From Rhipidocladum racemiflorum (Eukaryota; Streptophyta; Magnoliopsida; Poales; Poaceae), in the NCBI GenBank assembly GCA_036346355.1, contig JAYEVF010000027.1, positions 1 to 64,000 of the forward strand: a stretch of 64,000 bases of DNA, written 5' to 3'. Shown here piece after piece: positions 11,583 through 24,568 of this stretch. The notes below the pieces were generated by a model that made no database searches, was not told where the DNA came from, and saw nothing but the letters and a program-made list of their open reading frames with translations. Each line of letters starts with the position of its first letter. The stretch's first letter is position 1. A program made the position numbers and the translations under genes.

Positions 11583-14161
11583 CATGAATTAAGTAGGTAT
11601 TTAGATGCTTTGAAAATTGTTCCAACCCTTTATAAGTAGACATAAAAATAGCCAATGCCTGCTAAGAATGAAAATGCTTAGTTAATAATGCGATTGAATT
11701 CATGTATTGTCTCCAATTAAGCTAATTTATAAAGCATTAAGTAGAGTAACCACTAATTCCATGTGTGTATGTGAAATTGGAGATTTAACTTTAGAAACTT
11801 AAAAGCAACCACTATGTACAGTAGCCTAAAAATAGTAGGGTCCCAGTTAGAAATAAAAACAATTAAGAGAAAAAATGCTTGTTCCATTTTGTTTGCTCCA
11901 TGTATAAATGAATTGTTAATGTGCTCTGTGAGAAACTCCTAGTTCACATGTGTAATGTGAATTAGATAAATGAACCTTAAAAATTAAAATGACCACTTCA
12001 TTTAAGAGTACCCTAAAAACAGTAGAGTTGCTTAATGAAATACAAAAACACTTAGAAGGTATTATAATGATTTTGTAGGTAGTCCCATTCAATAATTGAT
12101 AGCCTATAGTGCATAAGTAACCTTAACCAGCTACCGGGAAAGCATAATAACTTGTGAAAATCAGAATTAAACCCTAGAACTAATGCTTGATGTGTATGTT
12201 GATTCATTGCTTGATTTGCTATCTATATTCTTTTTTGCCTTATCGATTCTTTATTAATTGCCATGTATACATAAGCGTGGCGGGTAGAATCAAGTCGTAG
12301 TCAAGCGACGCAATTCTTGAACCCAAACTCTTACATCGAGCGACAACGACTCGTTGAAAGCGCAAGCACCCACATTTGAACATGTTGATCCCAGTTTTGA
12401 AACTATTTTCATACCTCTTTGTTTTACATGCGCTTTTGGCAATATATTCATACAATGTTACTTTTACAATGGTATCATGGTAGTTATAACCCTCCTTATG
12501 GATATCCTCAATTACATTTGTTATGTGAACCTTCGATAGTACATAGGACTTGGGTTGACACATGAAAATGTGGATTTTGGGTATATACGCTTAATAATTA
12601 TTCATGCTTAGCCATGCACTTAGAGTGAAATGTTTAGTCCTTGAAAAACTTAAAAATGTTGGATATGTGATAAAGTAAGATCTTGGTAGTTTTAATAAAA
12701 ATAAAAATAAAACTATTGGATTTGGGACGGGCGTTAACCTACTTCCGTTAACTACACTTTGATGTGATGAGAGGGTGCTCGCATACGTGAAAAGCGTTAT
12801 AGGGAGATTTGTCGCTGGGTCAGATTAAGGAACTGAACTTCGTGTGTTTATGCAGTATCCAATATTAACCCATGCACAACCACAATGCAGGTATGTGGAG
12901 GATTCGACTATAACCAATTAAGTTACTTTAAAACTGACTTTGCACATTGAAAGGTTGTAGTAGCATGGATTGTTTAACTCTTGGGATTGCTCATAGGGTG
13001 TCCACACAAGGTGTGGAGTTAGACACATACCAATGCGACAAACTGGTATCGCCTTACTAATGGGGAGAAAGCGGGATGATTTGTTCGCCGAGGCGCATGT
13101 GTTCGTCAGTCTGGCGTAAACATTGTTTTTTTGCCGTCATTAGTAAGGAGTTATCGTTACTGAGGAATGGTGCAAAGTAGGGATTAGTAATGTAAAGGTT
13201 ATATATGATTTTCCTCGCGCACACCTGAGGAAGTGTGTTAATATGTCGATTATGGAAAGCGAGGAAAGTCATTATTTGTGGGTAAAGTTGTACCACTCTG
13301 GGAGTTTAAAACTAATCGATTAGGCTGCAACGGCTCTAGAGTTATGAGCACTTGGTGAACTTGCACTACTTAGATGGTGTCTTAATAATTTTTTATTATT
13401 AAAATGGGAGAGATAAAAATCTGGAATAGAAAACTTACCCCACGGATGAGTCAGCAACGCTTGACATCCGTTTGCAAGGTTGAACTCAATGTTGTTGTGC
13501 TCATGTCGTTGTTGGCAAATATAGGCATTTTGTGTCTCACGTTGGTATTATGGTGATTTGTGCCATGTGTTTGGCCTTGGGGATGAATAAAGTGACATGA
13601 TTATGATCAATTGAGATATGTTGATAATGATGCTCATTACTTTAAAGTATTCATCAACCGCCTTTATAAATTGTGCCTTCAAGTTATTGTTGATTATTTA
13701 CTTTAAATTTCTCTTTATGCAATCAATATTAGAGACCCACTTTGTATCAACTTGCATATAATTAGGCTTGTAAATGCCATGAAGCCTTCGAGTACAAAAA
13801 TGTACTCACCCTTGCCTCGTTATTTGTTTTTAGGTGCATTTAGAATACTACGATGAACTGTGATGTTGACACGGGTTATGATAACAACGACCAGCTCTTC
13901 TACTTAGTGTCTTACCTAGTCGGATGTGGTGTATGGGTTGTAGCGTAATCTGCAGGATAAGTGTGTTTAGTACTTTTGGACTTGTAATATTATGTGTAAG
14001 GAATAACTCACTACAATTGTAATATTTTGGTAATGTATGGTTGTGATGACAAATTGTGTGTATGCGTCTGAAAGCTCTTGATCCGAGGGAGCGGCCGCGG
14101 GTTGCATACGTAGAACCTTTCTTTTGTGATAATACCGAAGTCACAAAATGAGGGTCTCACA

Positions 14162-16238
14162 CACCAGCTACTTAAGTAGTTTTAGCAGCTGCCAGTATGT
14201 ATAGCGTTACCCACAAGACATGATCATCTCTTTTGCCAAGCTTATTAACACGATTTTTGGTGCGCTACGCAAGAGATCATGACAAGGCCTTTCTGAATTA
14301 GCATGACCCACTATTGGCTGTGCCCTTTCAAGAGTTTCACCTGCTAGGGTTCTGGCCGCCCAAGATTGATCTGAGAAGCCTATTGCGCCTTCGTGTCTAC
14401 CATCCGACATCGCATTTCACCCAATGTCAAAGTCAATAATGAGACGCATAAATTACTTAGTTAGTTCATACCATATAGACTTGTGGTTGTACCAGAGGCG
14501 CTAGGTCCAATGTAATACACGCCGGTCCTTAATTGACTAGGCGGAACATTCACCTCACCAAAACATTCTCGTGCATCAAACACCCACTCCAAACATCTAT
14601 ACGCCTTAGTCTAAATCATTTTTCCAACTTTATTTCATTTAAATAACATCAGATTGGTAACACCAATTGCCACAACTTTGCAAAGTTTAAATCAGGTTTG
14701 AAATGATTCCCATAAAGGCATAATACCAAAATGTTTAAAATTTGGACTAAGCAATTCTACCATCACATGCTACACTATTGATTATCAACAATACCAAGTA
14801 ACTAGTATCATATAGGTTGACAAAGGTTCTAGCGATCAACATCAAAAGAGTCATAACAAGTTCGGTATTTAACTAGACCTTAAGACTAAATTTAAAATAT
14901 ATTGCATAAAAGTAACCATGCATAATTTTTTAAAAACCATATGCATTTTATAAATGTGGGATCAACATGGTCAAGGAAGACTTGCCATTGTTGCCTCCTC
15001 AAATCTACCTCCACTGTCAAACCTGTTGAACTTCAATGACGTTGTCTACATGCGAAACAAGTATAAATAAATAAAATAATACAAATAAAATTCAAAATTA
15101 AAAATAATGGTATTGGAATGTAGATCTTGAATTTAGATGAATTTAGGAATTTAATCATTTGGAATTGGAGTTAGGACAGAGAGAGAAGCGGGCTCTTGGA
15201 AGTTTGAAAATTAGAAAATAGAAAAAGGTTAATTTACGAATTATTTTCTTTAGGAAATTTGGTTTATTGCGTCATTGATGAAGTCGGTAGGGTTTTGGTG
15301 GATCGGGTCTATGGTTTTGCGCACAGCTCACGGTGGACTCGGCTCACAGATCTAGGGCTGACGCAGGATGGCCCAGCACTTTTCGATTACGGCGGCGTGC
15401 GGGCCCACTCGATGACGTGGCTCGGCAATGTATCATTGATGTCACTATCATCTTCAATGAGGAGACGATTCTGCTTTGCGCGGCAAAAGAGGGGCTCACC
15501 GAGGCATGGAAGATAGCAATGGAGGAGCTCCGAAAAGTGGCAATGGCACGGCGGCGTGGAAGAAACTCCAGTGAGGAATTTCTTCATGTCCGAGCGCTTA
15601 GGCGGCGGAGACAGCGGTGGGTGCGGCGCGAGAGAAATGTGGCACAAGGCGGTTACAACATTAAATAGTCCGTGAGGCGTCGGGCCGACGCCAAGGCGCG
15701 CATGCGGCTAAGGTTTCTGCAGTTCTGCGGCGGTGATGCGCGGATGGTCATGGGCGAAGGCGAAGCGAAGCCAGCAAGCGGTGCAAAGCTGGCCGAAAGG
15801 CGCGACGCAGGTGATGGCACGACACATGGCGGTACGAAGCGAGCTGAGTGAGGTGGCGGCGAGCTCAACGGTAAGGGGCAGGTCAGACACAAGTGGGCCG
15901 AGGAGAAATGGGCCGAGAAGATTCGGCCAGAGAGCCTTTTCCAAAAACGCAAAACATTTTTTGAATTAAGAAATTTCCAAAATTTTAAATAAAGCCAAAT
16001 AAATTCAAATAAATAGCAAGTAAATTCAGAAAAATCCCCAAAAATATAGAAAAATTCCGTGAGACACAAGGAACACAGCCATGATTGAAAATCTTTTATT
16101 TGATGCATAGATAATTAAATTAAATCTTTTTAATTAACTGAAAATTCAAATTAAGCTTTATTTAACTTCAGGAAAATTCAAATGGTTCTCTTTTGGATTT
16201 TAAATTTTTTCAAAAGCTCCAAAAATTAGAATGTTACA
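14162..16238 (-). repeat. Gypsy LTR, right half of the split copy (3' LTR of a minus-strand element)
   Basis: Its high end reads '...gaatgttaca', so on the minus strand the LTR starts TGTAACATTC immediately after the polypurine tract at 16239-16258. It contains the 'cccacaagacatgatcatctc' landmark, the 'ttctggccgccc' landmark, the 'gtgggatcaacatggtcaag' box at 14957-14976 and a GC-rich block (15260-15950). The low end continues at 8664 across the inserted solo LTR. Confidence 0.65.
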
Positions 16239-18960
16239 AACCTCCCCCTTAATTGAATCTCGACCCCGAGACTCAAACTAGCTAGGGAATACATGGGGAA
16301 ACTCAGCCTTAAGATCATCCGTGGACTTGAAATCGACACAGTCCTTTGAGCGGCGAGACTTTCAAGTACACATGGTCACCTAGAGAAAAGGTTAAATCTC
16401 TTCAGTGATTGCCCACATAGCTCTTTTGCCTAGACTGCGTTGTTCTCAGTTTTTCTTGGATCATCCGAACTTGTTCTTTGGCCTTTTGTAGGATATCTGG
16501 ACCAAAGACTTGGCGATCTCCTATTTCATTCCAATAAAGAGGTTTCCTGCACTTCCTTTCGTGACAAGGCTTCAAATGGCGATATTTTCTAAGCTTGCTT
16601 GGTAGCAGTTGTTGTGTACGAGAAGTGCATAGGGCAAACTCTAATCCCAACTTGTCCTATTGGATAAGGCACATGCTCTCTCAACATATCTTCCAGATTT
16701 GATTTACTTGCTCGATCACATTCGTTAGTCTCGAGGATGATTAGTCGTACTAAAATTCAGGTTAGTACATAATGCTTCATGCAACTTTTACGGAATCTTG
16801 AAGTGAATCGAGTGCATCTATCTAAAACAATCTTCTTTGTCACACCATGCAAACACACAATTCTTGACATATAAAACTCTACGATTTATCTCCCTTGTAG
16901 GTTGTTTTTACTGGAATGAAATGTGCAACTTTTGTTAACCAATCCACCACAACCCATATGGAGTCATGACTGATCTAGTTCTCGAAAGTCCCTGCTGAGA
17001 AGTCCATTCCGATTTCTTCCCACTTTCATTGAGGCACCTTTAGCAGTGTAGCAATCCAGTGGGTCTTTGATGCTCTGCCTTAACTCACTAGCATATATCA
17101 CACAAAGCTATGTATTATGCAATTTCCTTCTTCATCCTTGGCCACCAATATCTACTACGAAGGTCTTGATACATCTTGGTATTGACCAGAATGAATTAGT
17201 ATCTGTTGACTCATGCGCCTCCTTTAATATCAAGCTTGGTTTCTTTTTGATTTGGCACATAGATACTCTTTTCCAAGCCAAACTATTCCTTCTTCATCCT
17301 CTCGAGAATCCTGGGGCTTTACTCCTCCTTGATTACATCCTTGATTTTAGCACTTCTTTATCGACTTTTTGCAACTTTTTGATCTCGATCCTCCAAGGTT
17401 GGTTGAATCTCCAAAGTAGCTACTTTAACCTTCCTCTTCACTAGTTCCAAATTCAACCACTAAAACTCCTCATGAAGAGTGGGTTGTCCTTCTTGAATCA
17501 TCAAATTTTTGCAATAGCTCTTCTAGCTTAAAGCATCGGCAACTACATTGGCCTTGCCAGATGGTAATGAATTCCTACATCATAGTCCTTGACTAACTCT
17601 AACCATCTTCTTTGTCCTCGAGGTTGAGGTCCGCTTGAGTGAAGATATACTTCAAACTCTTGTGATTGGTGAAGATCTCACAATGATTACCTAATGAGGT
17701 AATGCCTCCATAACTTGATGCATGCACAATCGTAGCTATTTCTAAGTCATGGGTTGGATAATTTTCCTCATGTGGTCGCAATTACCGTGAGACGATGCAA
17801 CCACCTCGCCTTCTTGCATCAAGACACATCCAAGTCCCTGTCTTGAAGCATCACAGTAAAATCTCAAAGTACTTCCGAATATCCAAAGAAAATGAGCACT
17901 AGGGTGTGGTGAGTCTTTTCTTTGATTCCTAAAAACTTTGCTCACATGCTTTTGACCATTCAAACTTCTTTTTCTTTCTTGAGCAACTCGGGTAAGCTGG
18001 TCTTGCAATCTTCGAGAATTCTTCTATGAATTTGTGGTAGTATCCTCGTTAAAACCAAGAAAACTCATGTCGAGCATTGACTTGGGTTGCTTCCAATCAA
18101 GTACACTATTCACATTTGGGGGTCCACTAACACACCTCCAACAGAAATCACATGCCCTAAGAAAGTAACTTCTTTCAACCAAAACTCACACTTACTGAAT
18201 TTGGCATACAATTGATGCTCTCTTAGTTTTTCCAACACTATCCTCAGATGACCTTCGTGTTCTGCTTCATCTCTGGAATAGATGAGTATATCATCTATGA
18301 ATACAATAATAAACTTGTCTAGATATTCCATAAATACTTTGTTCATCAGATTCATGAAGTAGGTTGGTGCATTAGTCAGGCCAAAAGACATGATTGTGAA
18401 CTAATAGAGTCCATACCGAGTAGCAAAAGCTGTCTTCGGGATATCTTCTAGCCTTATCTTTAGCTGATGCCATCCAGATCGAAGATCGATCTTGGAGAAA
18501 ATACAAGCTCCTTTCAACTGGTCAAACAAGTCATCAATTCTGGGTAATGGATACTTGTTCTTGATTGTAACTTTATTTAGGGCTCTGATTCTACACACAT
18601 GCGACAACTACCATCTTTCATTTTCACGAAAAGTACTAGTGCTCCCCAAGGTGATGAACTTGGCCGAACAAATCCTTTCTCTTGTAACTCCTCAATTTGC
18701 TTCTTCACTTCTAAGCGAGTTCATTGGCTATCATATGGTAGGGTCTCTTAGAGATGGGGGCCGTACTAGGAATTAGTTCTATGACAAACTCTACATCCCG
18801 ATCCGGTAGCATACTCCTGGTAATTTTTAGGAAATACATCTAGGTATTCCTTTACTATGGGGCGTACCTTCCAAAGTGGTCCCCTCCAAAGCTGTTTAGA
18901 GTGCATTTCACACTTGATGACTCATGAGGCATATACTCCACTCGAATGCCATCTAAACTG
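16239..18960 (-). pseudogene. Ty3/gypsy pol relic (reverse transcriptase, RNase H, integrase C-terminus)
   Basis: Remains of a retrotransposon polyprotein that once copied RNA into DNA and integrated it. Read 3' to 5' on the plus map: the reverse transcriptase N-part at 18607-18401 (KNKYPLPRIDDLFDQL, FSKIDLRSGWHQLKI, KTAFATRYG), its catalytic part at 18391-18110 (SFGLTNAPTYFM, FIDDILIYSRD, GHVISVGG), RNase H at 18008-17600 (FYCDASRQGLGCVL, HDLEIATIVHA, FTNHKSLKYIFTQ), and the integrase C-terminal part at 16650-16402 (YWNEIGDRQVFGPDILQKA, AQSRQKSY). A stop interrupts the reverse transcriptase between YGLY and FTIMSFGL, the RNase H section changes frame, and long parts between RNase H and integrase are unreadable. 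The wording of the conserved blocks is that of plant Tekay/Del-type chromoviruses. Gag, protease and the 5' LTR are missing; the relic stops at the copia LTR near 18970. The polypurine tract (AAGGGGGAGG on the minus strand) is at 16239-16258. Confidence 0.9.
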
Positions 18961-18969
18961 GTGAGAGGT

Positions 18970-19656
18970 TGTTGCATGAGTTGCACACCTCAATTTGGTT
19001 TTTGAGCTCAAAAGTGAGACTAATTGCATGTGTTTCAATTAGAGTGTGATTAAGAGGATCCTAGTGCAAGTGTTGCACTTAGGAATCACGTGGCGCATGT
19101 GTTGCGCTAGGTGAAGTTCAAGTGGAGTGATTGACTTATTACTCTTGGTGGTTGCCGCCACCTAGACGGCGTAGGAGCGTCGTGTCAGGAGCTCTCAAGT
19201 TTTGTGAGATGCCCCGACGAAGTTTGTGAAGGTTCTAGTTGAGCCTACTTGAAAGAGTGAAAAGCTACCAAGTGGATTCGCGGTGGAGGCTCTAGTGTGG
19301 AGCCGGTCCAAAATGAGTTGGACTTTGCCTCAACATGGATTATGGGAGATCGGCAAGTCTCCGAACACCATGGTAAAAAGTCGGTGTGTCTCCTTGCTCT
19401 TTACTTTATTGCAATTCAATTTATCTTGTTCATTTGTGTAGAACTGCAATTTATTGTGTAGAGACATAATTTAGTTAGTGCACTAGTGAGCCTAGCTGAT
19501 TTAGGCCTTAATTGTCAAAACCTTAGTTTATCGCTTCCGCATATTTTTTCGTTAGGTTTTGACATAGGATTGATTAGGGCGTATCTCGATTAGTGTTAGG
19601 GAAGAATTTTTATAAATGCCTATTCACCCCCTTTTAGGCGCATCCTCGACCCTACA
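18970..19656 (+). repeat. Copia-type LTR, plus orientation
   Basis: The 3' part has the wording usual for grass copia LTRs: 'gtcggtgtgtctccttgctc', 'cgcttccgcatattttttcg', 'cctattcaccccctttta' and an end '...cgaccctaca'. No primer-binding site follows; instead the gag relic of a different, minus-strand copia element begins at once. The start is uncertain and no target duplication was found. It separates the gypsy pol relic from the copia gag relic. Confidence 0.5.
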
Positions 19657-20699
19657 ATCGAGGGAAGCGTGATGAGGACGCGTGGTGGAAGAGTTTTTGT
19701 TCTTCAAGAAGTTACTGTACTTCTTCTCACACGTTGGCTCATGGGTTGAGTCTTCTTTTGCGGTTCTTGTTGATGTAGTCGATTTTTTTTGAACCGCCGG
19801 AGTCGTTCTTGCCCTTCTCCAGCTTGGGACTATTTTCCCAAATGTGATTGGGGCCACCACACTCGAAGCACGTGATTGTACCCCCTCTCCTTCTCTCCCT
19901 TACTCTCTTGTAAGTATGAGAAAACTTACGAGCTAAAAGAGCAAGCTCATTTTTTGGAAACTTGTCCAGTTGGTCATCGCTTATTTCGCAAAGGGCGGAA
20001 AGAGAGAAACTAGAAAAATAATCAGAAATAGATCCAATAGGAACGATGACCAAAGCCATTGACTAAGATTTCATCTTACAAGAGACAACATCGATCTCAT
20101 GAGTATTGAGTCGGGAATAAAGCAAGAGTCGAGGTCGATAAATCAGTGGTGTCCTTGATGGTGGTCACCTTCATCTCCCAAATTCTCAAATCAAGTGCAG
20201 TTAAGAAATGTCCGGGCGTTGTCCGCATCAGGGTATGTGCAACAAACTGACCAGAGATCGCTCAGGATCTTAGTGAAGTGAGCAAAGCACTCATCGAGAA
20301 TATCTCCAGCGTACTGCTCAAACATGTTATAGTCACACTTGTACCGGTCCTACCTCACTGTCTTGATTTGAGCGGTACCATCATGGTAAGCATCGAGGGT
20401 CACCCAAATCTGATGGACAGATCGTAGGTGAGAGATTCAGTCATATTCACTGTGGCTTAGTCCTGTATGAGGATGTTCCTTGCCTTAGTATTTGCTTCAA
20501 TGTCACCACGTGCCAGAGCATTGACGTTCTCATCGACAAGAACCTCATAAGGGAGTTTCACCTTTTGCCAAATCATGAAGCCCTGTGCAGTGATGTATGA
20601 CTCCATCCTTGACTTCCAGAAAGGGTAATCGATTCCCGAGAAAATTGAAGGCTTGGTGGAATACTTATCCTTTGCCATGGCTCTCGAGACCGATCAAGA
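19657..20699 (-). pseudogene. Copia gag relic
   Basis: Minus-strand gag start at 20678 (MAKDKYSTKPSIFSG, DYPFWKSRMESYI), the N-terminal capsid type of plant Ty1/copia Gag. Further along, 20059-19740 encodes a CCHC-like zinc knuckle CFECGGPNHIWENS in which the last Cys is replaced by Ser. The reading frame is broken between the two, and protease, integrase, reverse transcriptase and RNase H are absent. The relic is cut by the LTR ending at 19656. Confidence 0.75.
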
Positions 20700-20718
20700 T
20701 CTGTGAAAGAGCAAAACC

Positions 20719-20731
20719 GACTCTAATACCA
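20719..20731 (-). other. Primer-binding site of the minus-strand copia element
   Basis: On the minus strand TGGTATTAGAGTC, a one-mismatch form of TGGTATCAGAGC, complementary to initiator Met-tRNA and used by most plant copia elements. It lies one base from the LTR edge and upstream of the gag start at 20678. Confidence 0.8.
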
Positions 20732-20732
20732 A

Positions 20733-22430
20733 TTGAAATATCGAGATGGCGATCAAAGCGGGGTCAATGATCCCAAATTAAATCTCCCCCCTTTCCTTTG
20801 GACAAGATGAAAACAACCAGGACTAACTCCCAACAGGAAATAGCAAAAATCAAGAAAATAGCCTAAGGGCGGCCTACCACAGATGTATGGCGGTAGTACC
20901 ATACTTCTGGTACTACCACTCTTAAACGGCGGTAGTACCGGGCTCAAGAACAAAGAGCAAGAAACATGATGTACTAGGGACAAAAATTGATGGAACTTCT
21001 AATCTATTGGTCCAAAGTCCATGCAACTTGGTAGATGTGATCCTTAAGATATTAAGAACTTATTCAACCCATTGATTCGATGAATCGACATCAAAGTTCC
21101 AACCTTTTTTCATGAGAAGGAAGATCGCACCAAGTTGAACCAAAAACCAAAATCTTTGATCTAGGCTTAATCGTGGGGTATTGATAATCAAGATGATCTT
21201 GGATATCTTTCCACTTGTCACATCAAGCAAGAACACATGAAGAACCAACTTTAGACGCAGTCTATAAAGATTTCCTCATGAAGAACAAAATACCGATTTC
21301 TTGCAAAAACTCAAGTTTTGCCTAGAAGATTGGGATTTGATCTGAGGGAATACTCATCCAATCAATCATTCATATTCAGCAAAAAGATCCATAATCAATT
21401 AGAAGGAGGGGAGGTAAATTCAAATTGCGTAAAAGTAAAAGTGCAAGAAAGTAAATATGTAATGTAAATGCTGAATTTAAATTGCATAATGTAAATACAT
21501 AATGTAAATGCGGGAAAGTAAGGTGGAGAGAATCTTTGTATTGCTGGTGGGAGAGCTTACAAAGCCTCACAACATGTGAACAAAGCTCAAAGGAGCATAC
21601 AAAACCCTCCAAGCCTTCAAGAGGGGAGGCTACCCATACTCCTCTATTTATAGTGTCTATGGATCATTCTCCACCCTTGGATAGGATTTGATCCCACACA
21701 ACCACTCTTGGGCTAACCCGAAACCCACTAATATAACGGGTTTTGCATACATTTCAAAGCAAACTAGACTTAACCACTACTCTCTCCTCTAGAACCGCAA
21801 TCCAACAACTCTCCTTGATCCTAGCAGCATCAAGCTAGACTCCATCATGTTCTCTTGTCTTCATGGACAGCTTTGGCTCCATCTTTGGCCATCGTCCGGT
21901 GATCCCCGACCATCCGGACCTCCGACACACCTCACCTAGTCCCCAACCATTCTCCGCCTCACCATGGCCTCAAATTGAACCCCTGCATCCATAAAAGACA
22001 AGACAACCAATCACATAGCATTGCCCAACAAGTTATACACAAAAATCATTCATTCGAGGAAATTTACATTAAATTCAAGATGCCTCGCAGTTGAGGCCGG
22101 AACTACTGCCAGTACAAGGTCGGTAGTACCGCACGGGCAGTACTACCACCCCATGACTGTCAGTAGTGCTGGTCAGACAAAATCCCAAGAGACACCCCTC
22201 TCTGGAAAATAACTACCACCGTTATACGACCGTAGTCTCGATCACTGTGAGTACCGCTTAGCTCCTCAGGGACTGTAGTGTAATGCGCATCGACACTACC
22301 GCCCTAATAGCATCGGTAGTGCCGCAAAACCTGACAAAAACATAAATTGCTTTCTTTTAAATTCCAATTCAAATCAAATTCAAACCTGAGCAACACAAGC
22401 TCAAACAAAGTCAAATACTCATTACAAACA
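20733..22430 (-). repeat. Copia LTR (5' LTR of the minus-strand element)
   Basis: Starts next to the primer-binding site (plus strand TGAAATATCG). It contains many 'cggtagtaccg' words (20880-20945, 22085-22330), and on the minus strand a TATA box TATAAATAG at 21644-21652 followed by the expected leader. The high end is probably '...attacaaaca' at 22430, giving TGTTTGTAATG on the minus strand, but no second LTR confirms it. A diverged fragment of the same family lies at 37225-38165. Confidence 0.6.
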
Positions 22431-23782
22431 TGGATGGACCTCCACATGGTCCTTCAACTACTAATTATATTATATGGAAAATAAAATTTCTTATTTGCCA
22501 TGCCATCGAGAAATTGTTCATCTCTTTATTGTCATCCCATCTTAACTTTTTTACCTGTTCCCGATATGAATTTGTCACATATCCGTTCCGTATCCGTATC
22601 CCAAATTCGTATCCATATCCGACTAACTCATATTTGATTCCGAATAAAAAAATATAGATTAGAATACGAGAACAATAATATCCATCTATAGCAAACCCAT
22701 TTTCACCCCTACCCCTCCCGACTAGATCCCGGCGCTTACTTGCAGTTGAGTTGTCCTCCGGACATTGCAAGTCGACCTCAACATTGGTCCGGGCTGAATC
22801 CTCAAGATCCACTCAGTTGGATCAGGATCTAGCTCGCTCCATCCTCAGAACCAACTCTTTTCTTCGGCTCGACATCCTCCACTGCCTTCCTCTTCGTCGG
22901 TGATTCTCATTGCGCCGTCCGTCGTCGCAGGATCCACGGTCCACCGGTGAGTTCTCCTCAATAAACTTCCTGATGTGGTTGTGGCGTAATCACCGCACAC
23001 CTCCGCTCCCGCCCATCTTAGGGCCTTTCGATCTGTGTTCGGCCTCTCCAACTTGCCACGCCCAAACCTCAACACAGCGCTGTAGTAGTGAGCTAGCGCT
23101 GCCGGTTTTTTAGCTGACGAGCTTCGCGGGCAGGCGAACGGCGGTCCCTCCCTGAGCTACGCCTCCTCCTGTCCAGAAGAACGTCCTCAAGGTTTTCCCC
23201 TGCACGTCCCTAAAATCTCCGTGGGCGTCATCACCGGTCAGCGCCCGCTTCAATCCACATCTCTTGCGGTAGCTGATCAGCTCCCAAGGAAATGGAGTGT
23301 GACGTGCGTTTGCAGTTCAGTCCATTTAACCTGCTCGTAATTTTCTATTTTCACAGTGACTAGTTTGTGAACTCTCGGACTGTACCGTGCTTCACTCTGG
23401 TATAAACCAGGGTAATTTCCTTTAAAAAACCTCATTTTGATGTCAGGAAGATTTATTTTAAAGGGACAATTTCCCTACAGACCGTGCTGTGTGCATTCTC
23501 TTCCGAAATGCTCCCTAACACCCATACCAGGTTTACTTGTCTGGTTCTCTTTTCCCCGGCCGCCTTCTTCGATTCTTCCTCTTCTCGTCGTGCTCCCATG
23601 CCCCTGGTCACACAGCAGTACAGCACCACCGCAGCCCCGCGCACGGCCGTGCTGTGCGGTCGCCAGCGCTATAGTTCCGCCTCGCTTGAGTCGCAACTCG
23701 CAACTCATGTGAAATCTCCAGGTTGACCTCGTGACGACTAGATCAACAATGAATCAGCGGTTTTTTTTCTTTGCCAAACATC
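22431..23782. other. Stretch without a supported gene
   Basis: 22560-22700 has repeated 'tatccgtatcc' words and 'tttcacccctaccc', typical of the inner and terminal parts of hAT-type MITEs, but the opposite end is not visible. 22700-23730 is moderately GC-rich with overlapping open frames on both strands and no recognisable protein. Confidence 0.3.
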
Positions 23783-23790
23783 AAAGGAGC

Positions 23791-24568
23791 CAGGGGCGGA
23801 CCCTCCCTTTAGGCATGGTGCGGCGGCCGCCCCAGCTACCGAATCAACTTGAGACCTTCATTATACATGTGCGAAGAGTTGATGATTTCATTATTTGTCA
23901 TGATCTTGGAAGTTTGATCGTGAAGATAGTTGAAACTAAAAAATATCTGGCTTTTCCATTGGTCTATCGCCTCATTGAGTTGGCATTGATCCTACCAGTG
24001 ACAACGGCATCGGTTGAAAGAGCCTTATCGGCTATGCACTTAACCAGGACCGATTTTCGCAACAAAATATCTGATGATTGGCTCAATGACTTTATGTTGC
24101 GCTACATTGATAAGGGCATTTTTAAAGGACTTGATTGTGATAACATTAATAATAGGTTTCAAGCCATCAAAAACCGTAGAATGGATTTGCCAACAAAACC
24201 TAGACAACTAAGACACTCTTAGTGCTTAAATAGTGGTATGTATTTACATAGTTTTAATCACTTTTTAGTATATGATCACTTTATTATATCTCACTGGTCC
24301 TCATTGATCTATTTGTTAAATCGACGAGAATATCTATTATCTTTTGATCATTTGATGGATTTTGAACTATATGGTTGAAAAATTGGTGTTTACTCTTCAT
24401 GTGAGAGGTATCATCTTAAATCTTCTTCTATGTCGTTTATTTACCGTTTACACTCTAATGTGTGTGATTGGAATACAAATATGGTGTCTATACAGTATAT
24501 TTCTACTTTTAATTAAGTTTGTTGCTCAAATTCGCCCCACCTAATTTTTTTTGCTGGGTCCGCCACTG
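23791..24568 (+). mobile_element. hAT transposon, 778 bp deletion derivative
   Basis: Terminal inverted repeats CAGGGGCGGACCC (23791-23803) and GGGTCCGCCACTG (24556-24568), 12 of 13 matching. A perfect 8-bp target duplication AAAGGAGC sits at 23783-23790 and 24569-24576. An 8-bp duplication is the hAT signature. The interior retains only the C-terminal piece of a transposase, so it cannot move by itself. Confidence 0.93.
23869..24222 (+). pseudogene. hAT transposase C-terminal dimerisation domain fragment
   Basis: The open frame encodes the conserved hAT C-terminal (dimerisation) region: YLAFPLVYRLIELALILPVT, then TTASVERALSAM, then DFRNKISDDWLNDFM and YIDKGIFKGLD, ending TAG at 24222. In intact elements this domain lets transposase subunits assemble. 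The wording is closest to plant proteins annotated as TTF-type zinc finger with hAT dimerisation domain. The zinc finger and catalytic core are missing. The frame is open through the whole domain although truncated, suggesting the insertion is fairly young. Confidence 0.85.

Larger units (their letters stand above)
8665..14161 (+). mobile_element. Plus-oriented solo LTR inserted into a gypsy LTR
   Basis: Begins TGTAACATC and ends near GGGTCTCACA. Internally it follows the window's gypsy LTR plan in plus orientation: AT-rich start, GC-rich block with a TATA box (10004-11230), the 'catgttgatccca' box at about 12376, the 'gtactcacccttgcc' box at about 13800, then the end. No polypurine tract, primer site or coding domain flanks it, so it is read as a solo LTR left by recombination. 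Net of two Helitron-like insertions it is about 4.95 kb. The target duplication is unclear (cacgg on the left, cacca on the right, 3 of 5), so the ends may be off by a few bases. Open frames in the GC block are on both strands and not considered genes. Confidence 0.55.
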
